Assembly: GCA_019636235.1 (NCBI GenBank)
Contig: JAHBXW010000001.1
Coordinates: 558,001-622,000 of the forward strand
Direction: 5' to 3'
Origin: Planctomyces sp.
Lineage (GTDB): Bacteria; Planctomycetota; Planctomycetia; Planctomycetales; Planctomycetaceae
Length of the DNA stretch: 64,000 nt
A program made the translations under genes and the position numbers. The notes under the pieces were generated by a model. That model did no database searches. It saw only the letters and a list, made by a program, of their open reading frames with translations, and was not told where the DNA came from. This document shows positions 17,942 through 26,577 of this stretch, piece after piece; the stretch's first letter is position 1; each line of letters opens with the position of its first letter.

Positions 17942-18343
17942 TCAGGCGCTGACCAGCTGGTCGGAAGACTCGGCATCCTCGAGGACCACGCGCACGCGTT
18001 TGCCCATGGCGGCGGCGTACCGGGTCAACGTGCGGAGGGTGGGGTTGCAGGCGGCGTCGTTTTCGAGCTTGCAGAGGGCGGAGCGTTCAATGCCGCTCCG
18101 TTCCCGCATGTCGGCCAGGCTCAGCCCCTGGCGCATGCGCTCGGTCTTGAGGGAGTCCATCGCTTCCCGAACGACTTCCACGGAGAGCGTCTTGACGGTT
18201 GGCTCGGACAGGGGCCGGGCCGGCCGGAACGCTTCAAGCCTCGCCAGCAATTCCTCCATCTTCTGCAGAATCTCGCGCTCGACGACGAGCGGCTGAGTGC
18301 CGCGAGAGTTGGAGATTTCGACTGGTTGAGAATTTCTGACCAT
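17942..18343 (-). CDS. XRE-type helix-turn-helix regulator
   Basis: Protein of 133 residues started at ATG 18343, because AGGA lies eight bases upstream; ATG 18352 has the same AGGA too close. A helical N-terminal half (EREILQKMEELLARLEAF) precedes a C-terminal HTH domain (MRQGLSLADMRERSGIERSA ... KLENDAACNPTLRTLTRYAA) of the Cro/C1 type. That domain is also found in HigA-like antitoxins, but no toxin gene is adjacent. It converges with the 458-residue gene and is divergent from TetR, across a region with two palindromes. Confidence 0.82.
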   Translation of the reverse strand: MVRNSQPVEISNSRGTQPLVVEREILQKMEELLARLEAFRPARPLSEPTVKTLSVEVVREAMDSLKTERMRQGLSLADMRERSGIERSALCKLENDAACNPTLRTLTRYAAAMGKRVRVVLEDAESSDQLVSA

Positions 18344-18599
18344 CAGTTTCATTCCTAAATCCCGATCGCCGGCGGGTGGTCGCCGCAGTCGGATTCCGGC
18401 GTGAAGGCCGATGTCCGACGGGTGCGCCGCATCCCTGCATGTCCTGAGCGTACGGACGAACCTGCTCGGTTGAGTCAGGACCGACAAGCGCACACGGATG
18501 GCAAGGCTCCCGGCCGGCGAAACAAATTCCGCACGACCGCCAGACCGGAACACAAGGTCCCAGCCTGGACACTGATCAACTCGCCTCGTGTGATTCTTT

Positions 18600-18615
18600 A
18601 CGCACAGATGTGCGT
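18600..18615. promoter_or_regulatory. 16-base palindrome, candidate operator
   Basis: ACGCACAGATGTGCGT is a 7-base inverted repeat with a 2-base centre. Its length and spacing suit a dimeric HTH regulator. It lies 257 bases upstream of the XRE gene and 210 upstream of the TetR gene; which protein binds is not known. Confidence 0.4.
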
Positions 18616-18725
18616 CTTCGTGAGCAACGAAATGCCCGGCTCGCGCCTGGCGTCGCGTTACCCATTTCTGCGGATTGCCCGCCGCAGTTCAAGCGTCTGA
18701 ATTGTTGCCGCCGCGTTTCGAATTG

Positions 18726-18765
18726 TCAATCAAAAAACCGTCAAGCGGTGTGGTATTTTGATTGA
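18726..18765. promoter_or_regulatory. 10-base inverted repeat upstream of TetR gene, candidate operator
   Basis: TCAATCAAAA and TTTTGATTGA are perfect reverse complements separated by 20 bases, ending 60 bases before the TetR start. The position suits autoregulation by TetR, although the spacer is longer than in most TetR operators. The spacer holds a smaller dyad ACCG-N5-CGGT. Confidence 0.45.
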
Positions 18766-18825
18766 ACACCTGTTAGAAACTCAAGCATAGCTCCCGTTTC
18801 CGCCTTTATCGAGCGTCGCCGAATT

Positions 18826-19512
18826 ATGGTTCACGCGGTCGAGCTTGAATCCCCAGCCCCCCAGGGTTCAGAGAACGGTCCCATCGTCAAGACCAACCAG
18901 TACCACCACGGCAATCTTCGTGAAGCCCTGATTGCCGCCGGCTTGGAAATGGTGGAACGCGATGGCGTCGAATCCCTGACGCTGAGGTCTGTCGCCAAAC
19001 GCATCAACGTCAGCCACAGCGCGCCCTACCACCATTTCGGCAGCAAGGCGCATCTCCTCGCCGCAGTGGCGGACGCCGGGTTTCGGCTGCTTGTCGGCGC
19101 GATCGATTCCGAACTGTCCAAGGTGAACTCGCCCCACCCTTACGAACGGCTGAAGTCGGTAATTGCCGGCTACTTCCGATTCGCGCTCGCCCGGCCCTCG
19201 CTGTTCCGGCTGATGTTTCGGCCGGAACTCACCCGCCCGGACGAATACCCGTTCCTGGCGGAGGCCGAGGCCCGGACCTTTGCCATCCTGCTGAAGTCGA
19301 TCATCGCCTGCCAGGCCGAAGGCTGCATGGCCGACTGCGACCCGATGCCGTTCGCAGCGTTCACCTGGTCGACGATTCACGGCCTCGCGACGCTGTGCAT
19401 CGACCGGGTGATTCTGGAGACGCCGCTGCGTTCGATGCCGACGGAAGACCTGCTCACGCAGACAGTGGAGCGGATTCTGGCAGGGATGGGGGCGGTCGGA
19501 CCCGCGATCTGA
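18826..19512 (+). CDS. TetR/AcrR family transcriptional regulator
   Basis: Protein of 228 residues. The N-terminal DNA-binding domain covers about residues 23-80 (YHHGNLREALIAAGLEMVER, VAKRINVSHSAPYHHFGSKA). The KTNQYHHGNLREAL start is typical of the TetR subgroup with a WHG-type C-terminal ligand domain. Residues 85-225 form the helical ligand and dimer domain. Such repressors usually control a neighbouring exporter or enzyme and themselves. The gene is flanked by the divergent XRE regulator and the convergent metX, so the target, apart from itself, is not obvious. Confidence 0.9.
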   Translation: MVHAVELESPAPQGSENGPIVKTNQYHHGNLREALIAAGLEMVERDGVESLTLRSVAKRINVSHSAPYHHFGSKAHLLAAVADAGFRLLVGAIDSELSKVNSPHPYERLKSVIAGYFRFALARPSLFRLMFRPELTRPDEYPFLAEAEARTFAILLKSIIACQAEGCMADCDPMPFAAFTWSTIHGLATLCIDRVILETPLRSMPTEDLLTQTVERILAGMGAVGPAI

Positions 19513-19558
19513 AAGTCACACTCAGGCTGTTCCGCAGCGCCTGCCGATGAACGGCCGC

Positions 19559-20746
19559 TCAAGCGCGCGGCAGGTCTCGCCAGGTCCGGTCGAGAAACGG
19601 GCTGACCAGCCGGGCCAGCATCGGCAGCTCTGACTCGATCAGAAACGCGTCGTGGCCGTGCGGACTCGACAGTTCCGTAAACGTCACATGCCGTCCGGCC
19701 TGGACCAGCGACCGGACGATCGCCCGGCTCTGCTCCGTCGGAAACAGCCAGTCGGTCGTGTAGGAGACGACCAGGAACCGCGCCGCCGTCGCCGCCAGCG
19801 AAGCGGGCATGGGTCCGTGGTCGCGCTCCATGTCGAAATAGTCCATCGCCCGCGTCAGCCGCAGGTAGCTGTTGGCGTCGAACCGCTCGACGAACCGCTT
19901 GCCCTGGTAGCTGAGGTAGCTTTCGATCTGGAACTCAGTGTCTTCAGTCAGGCTGTAACACAACTGGTCGCGGTGCTGCAGCCGGCGGCCGAACTTCTGC
20001 TCGATGGCCTGCTCCGAGAGGTAGGTGATGTGCGCGATCATCCGCGCCAGGGCCAATCCGAATCGCGGCGTCTCCGCCTGCCCGTAATAGTTGCCTCCGT
20101 TGAACGACGGATCGGTCAGAATGGCCCGCCGACCGACCGTGTTGAACGCGATGCCTTGGGCCGACAGCCGCGATCCGGACGCCAGCAGGATCGCACTGGC
20201 GACGCGCTCGGGATGCCGCGCGGCCCATTCCAGGACCTGCATGCCGCCGAGGCTGCCGCCCACCGCCGCGAGCAGCCGGTCGATTCCCAGCGAGTCCACC
20301 AGCGTCTGATGCACCCGAACGATGTCCGCCACCGTGATGAATGGAAACTCTGGTCCGTAGGGGCGGCCCGTCGCCGGATTGAGGGAGTTTGGTCCCGTCG
20401 TCCCCTGGCACCCCCCCAGCACGTTCGCACAGATCACAAAAAACCGATCAGTGTCGATGCCCTTCCCCGGCCCGACGAACCCGTCCCACCAGCCGGGCTT
20501 GCGATCGTCGGCGTTGCGACGGCCGGCGACATGAGAATCCCCCGTCAACGCATGGCAGATAAAGACCGCGTTGTCCCTGCGGGAGTTCAGCTCTCCGTAA
20601 GTCTGGAAGTCCACGGTGATCGGCCCCAGCGTCAGGCCGCATTCCAGGGTCAGCGGCTGCTCGGCGGTGAACAGCGTCGCCTGCTGTCGCCGGACGAGCG
20701 CGGGTTCGGAGGGGTCGGCGGCGAGGGGCGAGGCGGTCAATTCCAA
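19559..20746 (-). CDS. metX: Homoserine O-acetyltransferase
   Basis: Protein of 395 residues that transfers acetyl from acetyl-CoA to homoserine for methionine synthesis. Family hallmarks are FICHALTGDSHVAGR, the CANVLGGCQGTTGPNS segment, the nucleophile elbow GGSLGGMQ (Ser165), the acid in YTTDWLFP and the base in SSPHGHDAFL. A succinyl or acetyl preference cannot be proven from sequence. The start is a TTG at 20746 without a clear ribosome site (a second TTG is at 20740); the nearest upstream ATG is out of frame. It is followed by a short gap and a convergent TetR gene. Confidence 0.93.
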   Translation of the reverse strand: MELTASPLAADPSEPALVRRQQATLFTAEQPLTLECGLTLGPITVDFQTYGELNSRRDNAVFICHALTGDSHVAGRRNADDRKPGWWDGFVGPGKGIDTDRFFVICANVLGGCQGTTGPNSLNPATGRPYGPEFPFITVADIVRVHQTLVDSLGIDRLLAAVGGSLGGMQVLEWAARHPERVASAILLASGSRLSAQGIAFNTVGRRAILTDPSFNGGNYYGQAETPRFGLALARMIAHITYLSEQAIEQKFGRRLQHRDQLCYSLTEDTEFQIESYLSYQGKRFVERFDANSYLRLTRAMDYFDMERDHGPMPASLAATAARFLVVSYTTDWLFPTEQSRAIVRSLVQAGRHVTFTELSSPHGHDAFLIESELPMLARLVSPFLDRTWRDLPRA

Positions 20747-20821
20747 CGCAGGGCCATTGCAATCAGTGACACAGAAACGGGAAACCTGAAAGCAGAAGTA
20801 TACGAGGACGCCGCGGCAGCG

Positions 20822-22138
20822 TCAGTGGTTCGCGTCCCCTGCCGGATCTTCGATCCCCAGCAGCCAGAGCGGCGCCGTCAGCCGCCCGAACAGGGAGATC
20901 GCGAACAGCAGCTGAAACCCCGTCCAGACGCCCCAAGGAACGGCCAGCGACCACTCTTCCCGCAGCAGCCGATCCAGCGCCCAGCCGCCGAACAGCCCGG
21001 CGACCGCGGCCAGAAACCCCGTCACCGGACGGAACAGGGCCAACTGCACCGTGTTGTCGCTCCGCGGCGCGAGCCGCAGCGCCAGCGTCTGGCTGCACAG
21101 GTTGACGGCTCCGAACAGCCCCCACACGGCATAGGCGCCGAATTGCAGGAACCATGTTTCGGGCGTCGCAGCGAGGGTGAACAGCAGGGCCGTGCCGACG
21201 GCGAAGCTGCTGACCGTCAGCACGCGAACATCGCCGATCCGGTCCGAAATGCGCCCGGCGACGAGGTTCCAGACAGTCTGCAGAACGAGCATCAGCCCAT
21301 GCATCGCCAGGAACCAATGCAGCGGAATCGTCAGGACTTCAATCTGAAACTTGGTGATGACGGCCTGCGTCAGCCCCTGAAACAGGGCGAGATGGCAGGC
21401 CCAGCCCAGCAGGTTCCGAAACCCCGGGGTTCGCAGTGCGCGGCGCAGCATCGTCCGCAGTGACGCGGCGCCGGCGGCGGTTCGCGTGGGGACCGACGGC
21501 ACGCGGAGCATCGGCAGGACCGACGACAGCACGATCGCGCCGCCGAGCAGGAACGCCCCGACGAAGAACGTCGTCCGATCGCCCGGCGGCAGCGTGCGTC
21601 GCGCCCACTGGCTGGCCAGAATGGCCGACGTGTAGACGATCAGCGACGTCGCCAGCGCGGCCGACTGCCGACTCGCGAAGAACCGACCCCAGCGCCGTTC
21701 GGGCGCGAGGTCGGACAGCCACGAGAGATAGGCGACGTACCCGAGGCCCTGACAGACATGCCAGACCGCCAGACAAGCCAGAATCGCTGGCAGGATCAGG
21801 GACGCCGGCGCGTCCGGCCCCAGCCAGACCGCCAGCAGCGGGATCGCCAGCGCTGCGCTGCGGCCGATCAGCAGCCCCGCCATCCATAATGTCTTGCGGC
21901 TGAAAAGCCGGAGCACGAGGGGTCGGACGAACAACCCGGCCGTCTCGAAGAACTCGGGCGCCGCCTGCAGCGTCGCCAGCCACAGAGCGCTCGGTCCGTA
22001 TCCGCTGACGAAGTAATTGAAGAAGCCGCCGACGGTCAGTGTGTTCCCCGCGGAGAACAGCACCTGGCTGGCGACGACGCGGCGCGTCAGCGCCGGGAGC
22101 GGCGTCGCCCTCGCGGGGTCGCTGGATTCGTTCGACAT
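20822..22138 (-). CDS. Major facilitator superfamily transporter
   Basis: Protein of 438 residues with about 12 hydrophobic helices in two halves. The loop LSWLSDLAPERRWGRFFASR between early helices and the loop VAGRISDRIGDVRVL in the second half match the MFS A-motif position (G-x-x-x-D-R-x-G-x-R). The cytoplasmic N-terminus contains VVASQVLFSAGNTLTVGGFF. It would move a small solute across the inner membrane; the substrate is unknown. It lies between metX and an SDR gene on the same strand, with a 22-base gap to the latter. Confidence 0.85.
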   Translation of the reverse strand: MSNESSDPARATPLPALTRRVVASQVLFSAGNTLTVGGFFNYFVSGYGPSALWLATLQAAPEFFETAGLFVRPLVLRLFSRKTLWMAGLLIGRSAALAIPLLAVWLGPDAPASLILPAILACLAVWHVCQGLGYVAYLSWLSDLAPERRWGRFFASRQSAALATSLIVYTSAILASQWARRTLPPGDRTTFFVGAFLLGGAIVLSSVLPMLRVPSVPTRTAAGAASLRTMLRRALRTPGFRNLLGWACHLALFQGLTQAVITKFQIEVLTIPLHWFLAMHGLMLVLQTVWNLVAGRISDRIGDVRVLTVSSFAVGTALLFTLAATPETWFLQFGAYAVWGLFGAVNLCSQTLALRLAPRSDNTVQLALFRPVTGFLAAVAGLFGGWALDRLLREEWSLAVPWGVWTGFQLLFAISLFGRLTAPLWLLGIEDPAGDANH

Positions 22139-22160
22139 GGCTGGCCCGCCTGCCCTCCCC

Positions 22161-22892
22161 TCAGGAGTGAGGTTGCGTCGTCGGCTTGATGATCATGTCG
22201 GCGACATGGGCGCGCGGAGGCAGCAGGGCGATCGCGACGACCATGTCTGCGACATCGGACGGCTGCAGTATCCGGGCCCGGTGCTCGGCCGAAACGGGGA
22301 CGGGACGCTTGTCGAGGATGGGCGTTTCCACTTCGCCCGGGTAGATGTTCGTGACGCGGATGCCGTGATCCTTCTCCTCGAGCGCCACGCAGGTCCCCAG
22401 CGCGGCCATCGCGAACTTCGAGGCGCTGTAGGCCACGCCCCCCAGCATCGACGCCCGCATGCCGGACGTCGAGGCGATGTTGATGATCAGCCCGTCCTGA
22501 CGGTCGCGCATCGCCGGCAGCGCGGCCTTGATGCAGTTGAACGCCCCGGTGGCGTTGACGCGCAGCACCGTGTCCCAGTCTTCCGGGGAAATATCGTGCA
22601 TCAGCCGCTTGGGCGTGTTGATCCCCGCGCAGTTGATGAGGATGTCGATGCGGCCGAGCTGCTTCTCGGCGAACCGGATCAGCTCATTGGCGCTGTCGCG
22701 ATCGCCGACGTCGGAGACGTGCGTCAGGATCGCCGGGTCGCCCGTCCACTGGCTGGCGGCCTCGGCCAGTTTGTCGGCCCGGCGTCCGGAAATCACGACC
22801 CGGCAGCCCTCCTGTGCCAGGCCCAGGGCGCAGCCGGCGCCGATGCCTGTTCCGCCCCCGGTCACCACCGCCGTCTTGCCCTTGAGCCGCAT
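22161..22892 (-). CDS. Short-chain dehydrogenase/reductase
   Basis: Protein of 243 residues starting MRLKGKTAVVTGGG after an AAAGG site. Classical SDR features are the NAD(P) loop TGGGTGIGAG, the INCAG motif, a catalytic Ser in NIASTSG, the YSASK pair (Tyr and Lys), and YPGEVETPI. The segment VVISGRRADKL after the second strand suits NADP(H) preference. These cytoplasmic enzymes oxidise or reduce alcohols and ketones, including fatty-acid and sugar intermediates; the substrate is not deducible. The gene is 85 bases after the giant cytochrome gene on the same strand. Confidence 0.93.
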   Translation of the reverse strand: MRLKGKTAVVTGGGTGIGAGCALGLAQEGCRVVISGRRADKLAEAASQWTGDPAILTHVSDVGDRDSANELIRFAEKQLGRIDILINCAGINTPKRLMHDISPEDWDTVLRVNATGAFNCIKAALPAMRDRQDGLIINIASTSGMRASMLGGVAYSASKFAMAALGTCVALEEKDHGIRVTNIYPGEVETPILDKRPVPVSAEHRARILQPSDVADMVVAIALLPPRAHVADMIIKPTTQPHS

Positions 22893-22977
22893 TGGTCGCA
22901 CCTTTGAAGTCAGCCGCCTGGAAATGAAGTCGCCGCTCATCCTGACGCCTGGCACGCGGCGGTCAAGTCGCCGGGCG

Positions 22978-25900
22978 TCAGCGAGCGGAACCGACGCCGC
23001 CCGACGTCAGATACGCCAGCAGATCCGCGATCTCGGCCTCCGTGAAGGAGTCGAGCAGCCCGGTCGGCATCGGTGAAACAGGCGATTCCCGCACTTCGTC
23101 GATCCGCCGTTTGTGAACCTCCGTGACGATCGAAGGCCGCAACGGGTCCGAGACGATCTTCAGCACCTCCGAACGGAAATCGCCGCCGGGGAGCACGCGG
23201 CCGGAGAGGACCTCGCCGTCGGTCGTCGCGACCTGCACGCCCCGGTAGATCTCCGCAACCACTGCTGACGGCTCGACGATCGATTCGAGCAGATCGCGGC
23301 GACTGAACCGGCTGCCGACGTGCGTCAGGTCGGGTCCGACGGACGGCCCGCGTGCCCCGACTTTGTGACACCGCGCACAGAGCGCCTGCTGGAACACCTT
23401 CTCGCCCCGCCGCGGGTCGCCCGCCCTGGTTCCGTCGTTGGCCAGCGACTCCAGATCGGCCAGCGTCCACTGCCGGACCACGGGCCGCGGCGGCGGCAGC
23501 GCCTCGTCTGCGGACTCCGGCGGCTCCAGCCAATCAAACAGCGACTCGCGTTCCGCTTCCGTCAGCGATGCGACGAACTCCTTGCGAAGGAGTTCGAGAA
23601 ACCGGGGCATCCCCTCCCCGCCAGTGAACGACTCTGAAGAATTCAGCACGTCCAGGTACAGCCGGCGATCGTCAAGACTCCAGGACTGGGGGACGTTGCG
23701 GAGGATCAACAGGCCGTACATCTGCTCTTCCTGCCGCGCATCCCGCAAAAAGGCGGCGGCGACAGGCGGAACGATTCCAGGCGCCTCCAGCGAGACGAGC
23801 AGCCGCGCCAACTGTCGACGAAGCTCGACGCTTCCGCCGAAGGGGGATCGCCAATCGCCCCCGGCGCAGGCCGCCGCGAGTTCCGGTTGAAGCTGGCGGA
23901 TGACGGGTTCTCGCAATCTCAGCACGTCCGCCGACGCCGCTTCCTGCAGCAGCAGCCAGACATTCAGCGCCATCAGTTTCTGGTCGATCGTCAGCGTTCC
24001 GAAGTCGAGATCGAGCAATCGCGCACCGATGCGCGGCGCGAGCGACGCGTCGCCGAGGCGGGCCAGAGCCGTCAGCCCTTCGAGCAGCGCGGTCGGCCGC
24101 GATTCCTCGAAGGCCCGCGATTCCCAGGCGGCGCGCGGGCTGCGTTCGATGGCCGTGCGCGCCGCGTGTCGCAGCAGGGGCTCGGGGCTGTCCAGATGCG
24201 GCCAGGCCGCATCGACGGACTCCGGAGCGGCCGGAAGGCGTTCCAACGTTTGGCGCACGAGCCGCGCCGTCCGGGCTTCGTTCTGGCAGTTGATTTCGTG
24301 GCTGGCGCGCTCCGCGCTGTCGTCGGCAGGCGACGGCCCTCCCCGCCAGCGGACCCGGTACAGCGCTGACTGCGTCCGCCGGCCGCCCGTCGTGAGATAC
24401 ATCGAGCCGTCCGGCCCGGCCGCGATGTCCGTCACGTTCAGCGGACGCCCCTTCAGAAATGTTTCCGCGCCCGCCCGGCAGCCGGAGCCGCGGGGAGCAA
24501 GGTGCACCGCCAGCACGCGGCCGTAGGCCCAGTCCAGGATGTACAGCGCGTGTCGATAATCGGCCGGGAACTCCAGGTCCGTGCCGAACATCACGGCGGT
24601 CGGCGACCCCTTGCCAATGTCGAGCGTCGGCGGAGCGTGGTCCGGCCGATCTGGAAAATACGGCGGCCAGCGCCCCGTCACAGCCCGCCAGCCGAAGTCG
24701 GCGCCGCGCGTCAACTGCACCACGCGCGTCGGCCGGTACCAGGGCGCGCCCATGTCGTACTCCGCATCGGCGTCATACGTGAACGCCTCCGTGTCGCCGG
24801 CGAACGCCACTCCGAAGGGATTTCGCAGTCCCCCGGCCACCACTTCCGTTGTCTGACCGTCCGCGGACCGCCGCATCAGCCAGCCTTCCTGCGATCGCCC
24901 CGTGCGACGTGGTTCGCGGCTGGGAGACGTTTGATCCATAACGCCCTCGGTGGGGATCTCGACGTCGTCTCCATGCATCGAGTACAGGCTGCCATCGGCG
25001 CCGATCGCCAGATCGTTCCGACCGTGCCCCACGCCTCCGGGAAGCTCCCGCAGCAGCGTCGCTTCGTCGAACCGCCCATCGCCCGTCGTGTCCCGCAGGC
25101 GGTACAGGCCCCGCGCATTGTTGGCGTTGGCGTACAGCGTTTCGCCATCGAACACGAGGCCGCGGCACTCCAGCAGTGTGTCTTCGACGGTCTGCACGCT
25201 GGCCACCGACGTGCGATCGTCGTTCAGCTCCATTCGCAGCAGGCCCCGATCCTCCCGGGCGACGATCAACCGGCCCTGCGGATCGAATGTCAGGCTGACC
25301 CACGAGCCTTCCTCCGCGGCGGCCGTGCGAATGCATGTCAACTCGAAGCCCGGCGCCAGCCAGAACGACGATTCCGCGACCTGATTGTCGGCGGTCGCCA
25401 GCCGCCACTGCTCGTAATTGTCAAAGGCGTCGATCGCGATCGATCGTCTTCCGCTGCCCCACAGTCCAGCGTTCACCGGGCCCAGCGTCCGGACCGCCGT
25501 CGGCTTGCTCGAATCGCTCGACGCCTGCCAGTTCGATCCGGTCGCCACCGACCAGGCACGCCCCGTCGTGGTGTCCGACAGGCTGAGCGCGATCGCCGAC
25601 GGACCGTCGATCTCCGTCGCGAACGCTTCGACGACGTTCCGACCCAGCGTCAAGGCGGTCGTCACGTCCTGCTCGACAGTCTGCGTGAACGGAGCGACGG
25701 CCAGCACCGGATCGCCGTTGATCCGAATCTCCACGGAGCAAAAGTCCGCCGCGACCTTGAGAACGGCTGCCGCCGGGCTGTGCTCGAGGGTGAACTCGTG
25801 CGTCAGCCGGACCGGTCCGACTTCCGCCGACTCCTGGGAACCGTCAGATTCCCGCGACACATCGCTGATCCAGATCCATTCGGGGCGGGACGCGGGGGGC

Positions 25901-25992
25901 GCGTCCGCAGCCTGGAGCCAGGTCTTCCCAGTACCGGCCAGCAGAATCCCCGCCAGCCCCAGAACGATCGTTAAGCGGCGCGGTCCGATCAA
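22978..25992 (-). CDS. Giant secreted PVC-type protein: sandwich, beta-propeller, HEAT region, cytochrome c
   Basis: Protein of 1004 residues. A signal peptide covers residues 1-29. Residues about 35-190 resemble a beta-sandwich domain (FTLEHSPAAAVLKVAADFCS). A sugar-dehydrogenase-like beta-propeller follows (SLTFDPQGRLIVAREDRGLL, GPDGSMYLTTGGRR), then a helical HEAT-like stretch, and a C-terminal c-type cytochrome with CARCH (Cys872, Cys875, His876). Such membrane-bound dehydrogenase-type proteins are expanded in planctomycetes and are thought to oxidise extracytoplasmic substrates and pass electrons via the heme. The electron donor is unknown. A second protein of this kind lies at 38777-42151. 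Confidence 0.92.
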   Translation of the reverse strand: MIGPRRLTIVLGLAGILLAGTGKTWLQAADAPPASRPEWIWISDVSRESDGSQESAEVGPVRLTHEFTLEHSPAAAVLKVAADFCSVEIRINGDPVLAVAPFTQTVEQDVTTALTLGRNVVEAFATEIDGPSAIALSLSDTTTGRAWSVATGSNWQASSDSSKPTAVRTLGPVNAGLWGSGRRSIAIDAFDNYEQWRLATADNQVAESSFWLAPGFELTCIRTAAAEEGSWVSLTFDPQGRLIVAREDRGLLRMELNDDRTSVASVQTVEDTLLECRGLVFDGETLYANANNARGLYRLRDTTGDGRFDEATLLRELPGGVGHGRNDLAIGADGSLYSMHGDDVEIPTEGVMDQTSPSREPRRTGRSQEGWLMRRSADGQTTEVVAGGLRNPFGVAFAGDTEAFTYDADAEYDMGAPWYRPTRVVQLTRGADFGWRAVTGRWPPYFPDRPDHAPPTLDIGKGSPTAVMFGTDLEFPADYRHALYILDWAYGRVLAVHLAPRGSGCRAGAETFLKGRPLNVTDIAAGPDGSMYLTTGGRRTQSALYRVRWRGGPSPADDSAERASHEINCQNEARTARLVRQTLERLPAAPESVDAAWPHLDSPEPLLRHAARTAIERSPRAAWESRAFEESRPTALLEGLTALARLGDASLAPRIGARLLDLDFGTLTIDQKLMALNVWLLLQEAASADVLRLREPVIRQLQPELAAACAGGDWRSPFGGSVELRRQLARLLVSLEAPGIVPPVAAAFLRDARQEEQMYGLLILRNVPQSWSLDDRRLYLDVLNSSESFTGGEGMPRFLELLRKEFVASLTEAERESLFDWLEPPESADEALPPPRPVVRQWTLADLESLANDGTRAGDPRRGEKVFQQALCARCHKVGARGPSVGPDLTHVGSRFSRRDLLESIVEPSAVVAEIYRGVQVATTDGEVLSGRVLPGGDFRSEVLKIVSDPLRPSIVTEVHKRRIDEVRESPVSPMPTGLLDSFTEAEIADLLAYLTSGGVGSAR

Positions 25993-26016
25993 TGGCGGCC
26001 TCCAAACAGCGGCAGG

Positions 26017-26328
26017 TCAGGATGGAAGTTCGATCAGCACATCGTCGTTTTCGATCATCAGCGGCAGCGTGGGCTGGCGGATGCGGGGCGTCAACTGGTG
26101 CTGTCCTGTCACGACATCGAACTGCCAGCCATGCCAGGGGCAGGTGACGACGGTTCCCGTCAGGCAGCCTTTGGCCAGCGGTCCCCCCGCATGCGGGCAG
26201 ATCCCGTCAAGGGCATGCAGCGTTCCGTCGACGTTGAACACCGCGACGATCCGGTCGCCGACGACGAATTCCCGTCCCCCGCCGGACGGCACGTCGTTCA
26301 CGTTGCAGAGTCGGACGCGTTCAGGCAT
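26017..26328 (-). CDS. Rieske [2Fe-2S] ferredoxin-like protein
   Basis: Protein of 103 residues. The two Rieske ligand boxes are intact: C-x-H in CPHAGG (Cys44, His46) and C-x2-H in CPWHGW (Cys63, His66). The size and the sequence VVTCPWHGWQFDVVTG fit the soluble ferredoxin subunits of nitrite reductase (NirD-like) or aromatic-ring dioxygenase systems. No reductase or oxygenase gene is adjacent, so the partner is unknown. It has no signal peptide and is cytoplasmic. It lies 24 bases upstream of the giant cytochrome gene on the same strand, and co-transcription is possible. Confidence 0.93.
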   Translation of the reverse strand: MPERVRLCNVNDVPSGGGREFVVGDRIVAVFNVDGTLHALDGICPHAGGPLAKGCLTGTVVTCPWHGWQFDVVTGQHQLTPRIRQPTLPLMIENDDVLIELPS

Positions 26329-26577
26329 CGCGGGGGGATGAACTTTTCGGGGAGGTCCAACAGTCGCGGACCGCGTCGCGTAGGAGGGGTGTCCGGCCGG
26401 TCCTTCGCACGGACGCGGATGATGCTATCGTTTCCCGAACCTGACGACGACAGGGCGACCGTACGGCGCCGGCGGAGCAGGCCGTCGCAGACTGTGCTAA
26501 TCTGATTCGCGTCCCTCGGGCCTTGTGCCCGCGGCGACACTCCACCGCCCCTTCCATCGCATCCAGGTTTCTGCGAC

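Larger units (their letters stand above)
18344..18825. other. Divergent intergenic region between two regulators, 482 bases
   Basis: No supported gene; short frames lack features. The right part (about 18590-18800) is clearly AT-richer than the surroundings. It contains two perfect dyads, listed separately, and is the likely promoter region for both the XRE and the TetR regulator. Confidence 0.65.

Noticed and set aside
17942-18343. XRE protein as antitoxin of a toxin-antitoxin pair
   Set aside because: No small toxin frame is adjacent on the same strand; the neighbours are a 458-residue protein and a 482-base gap.
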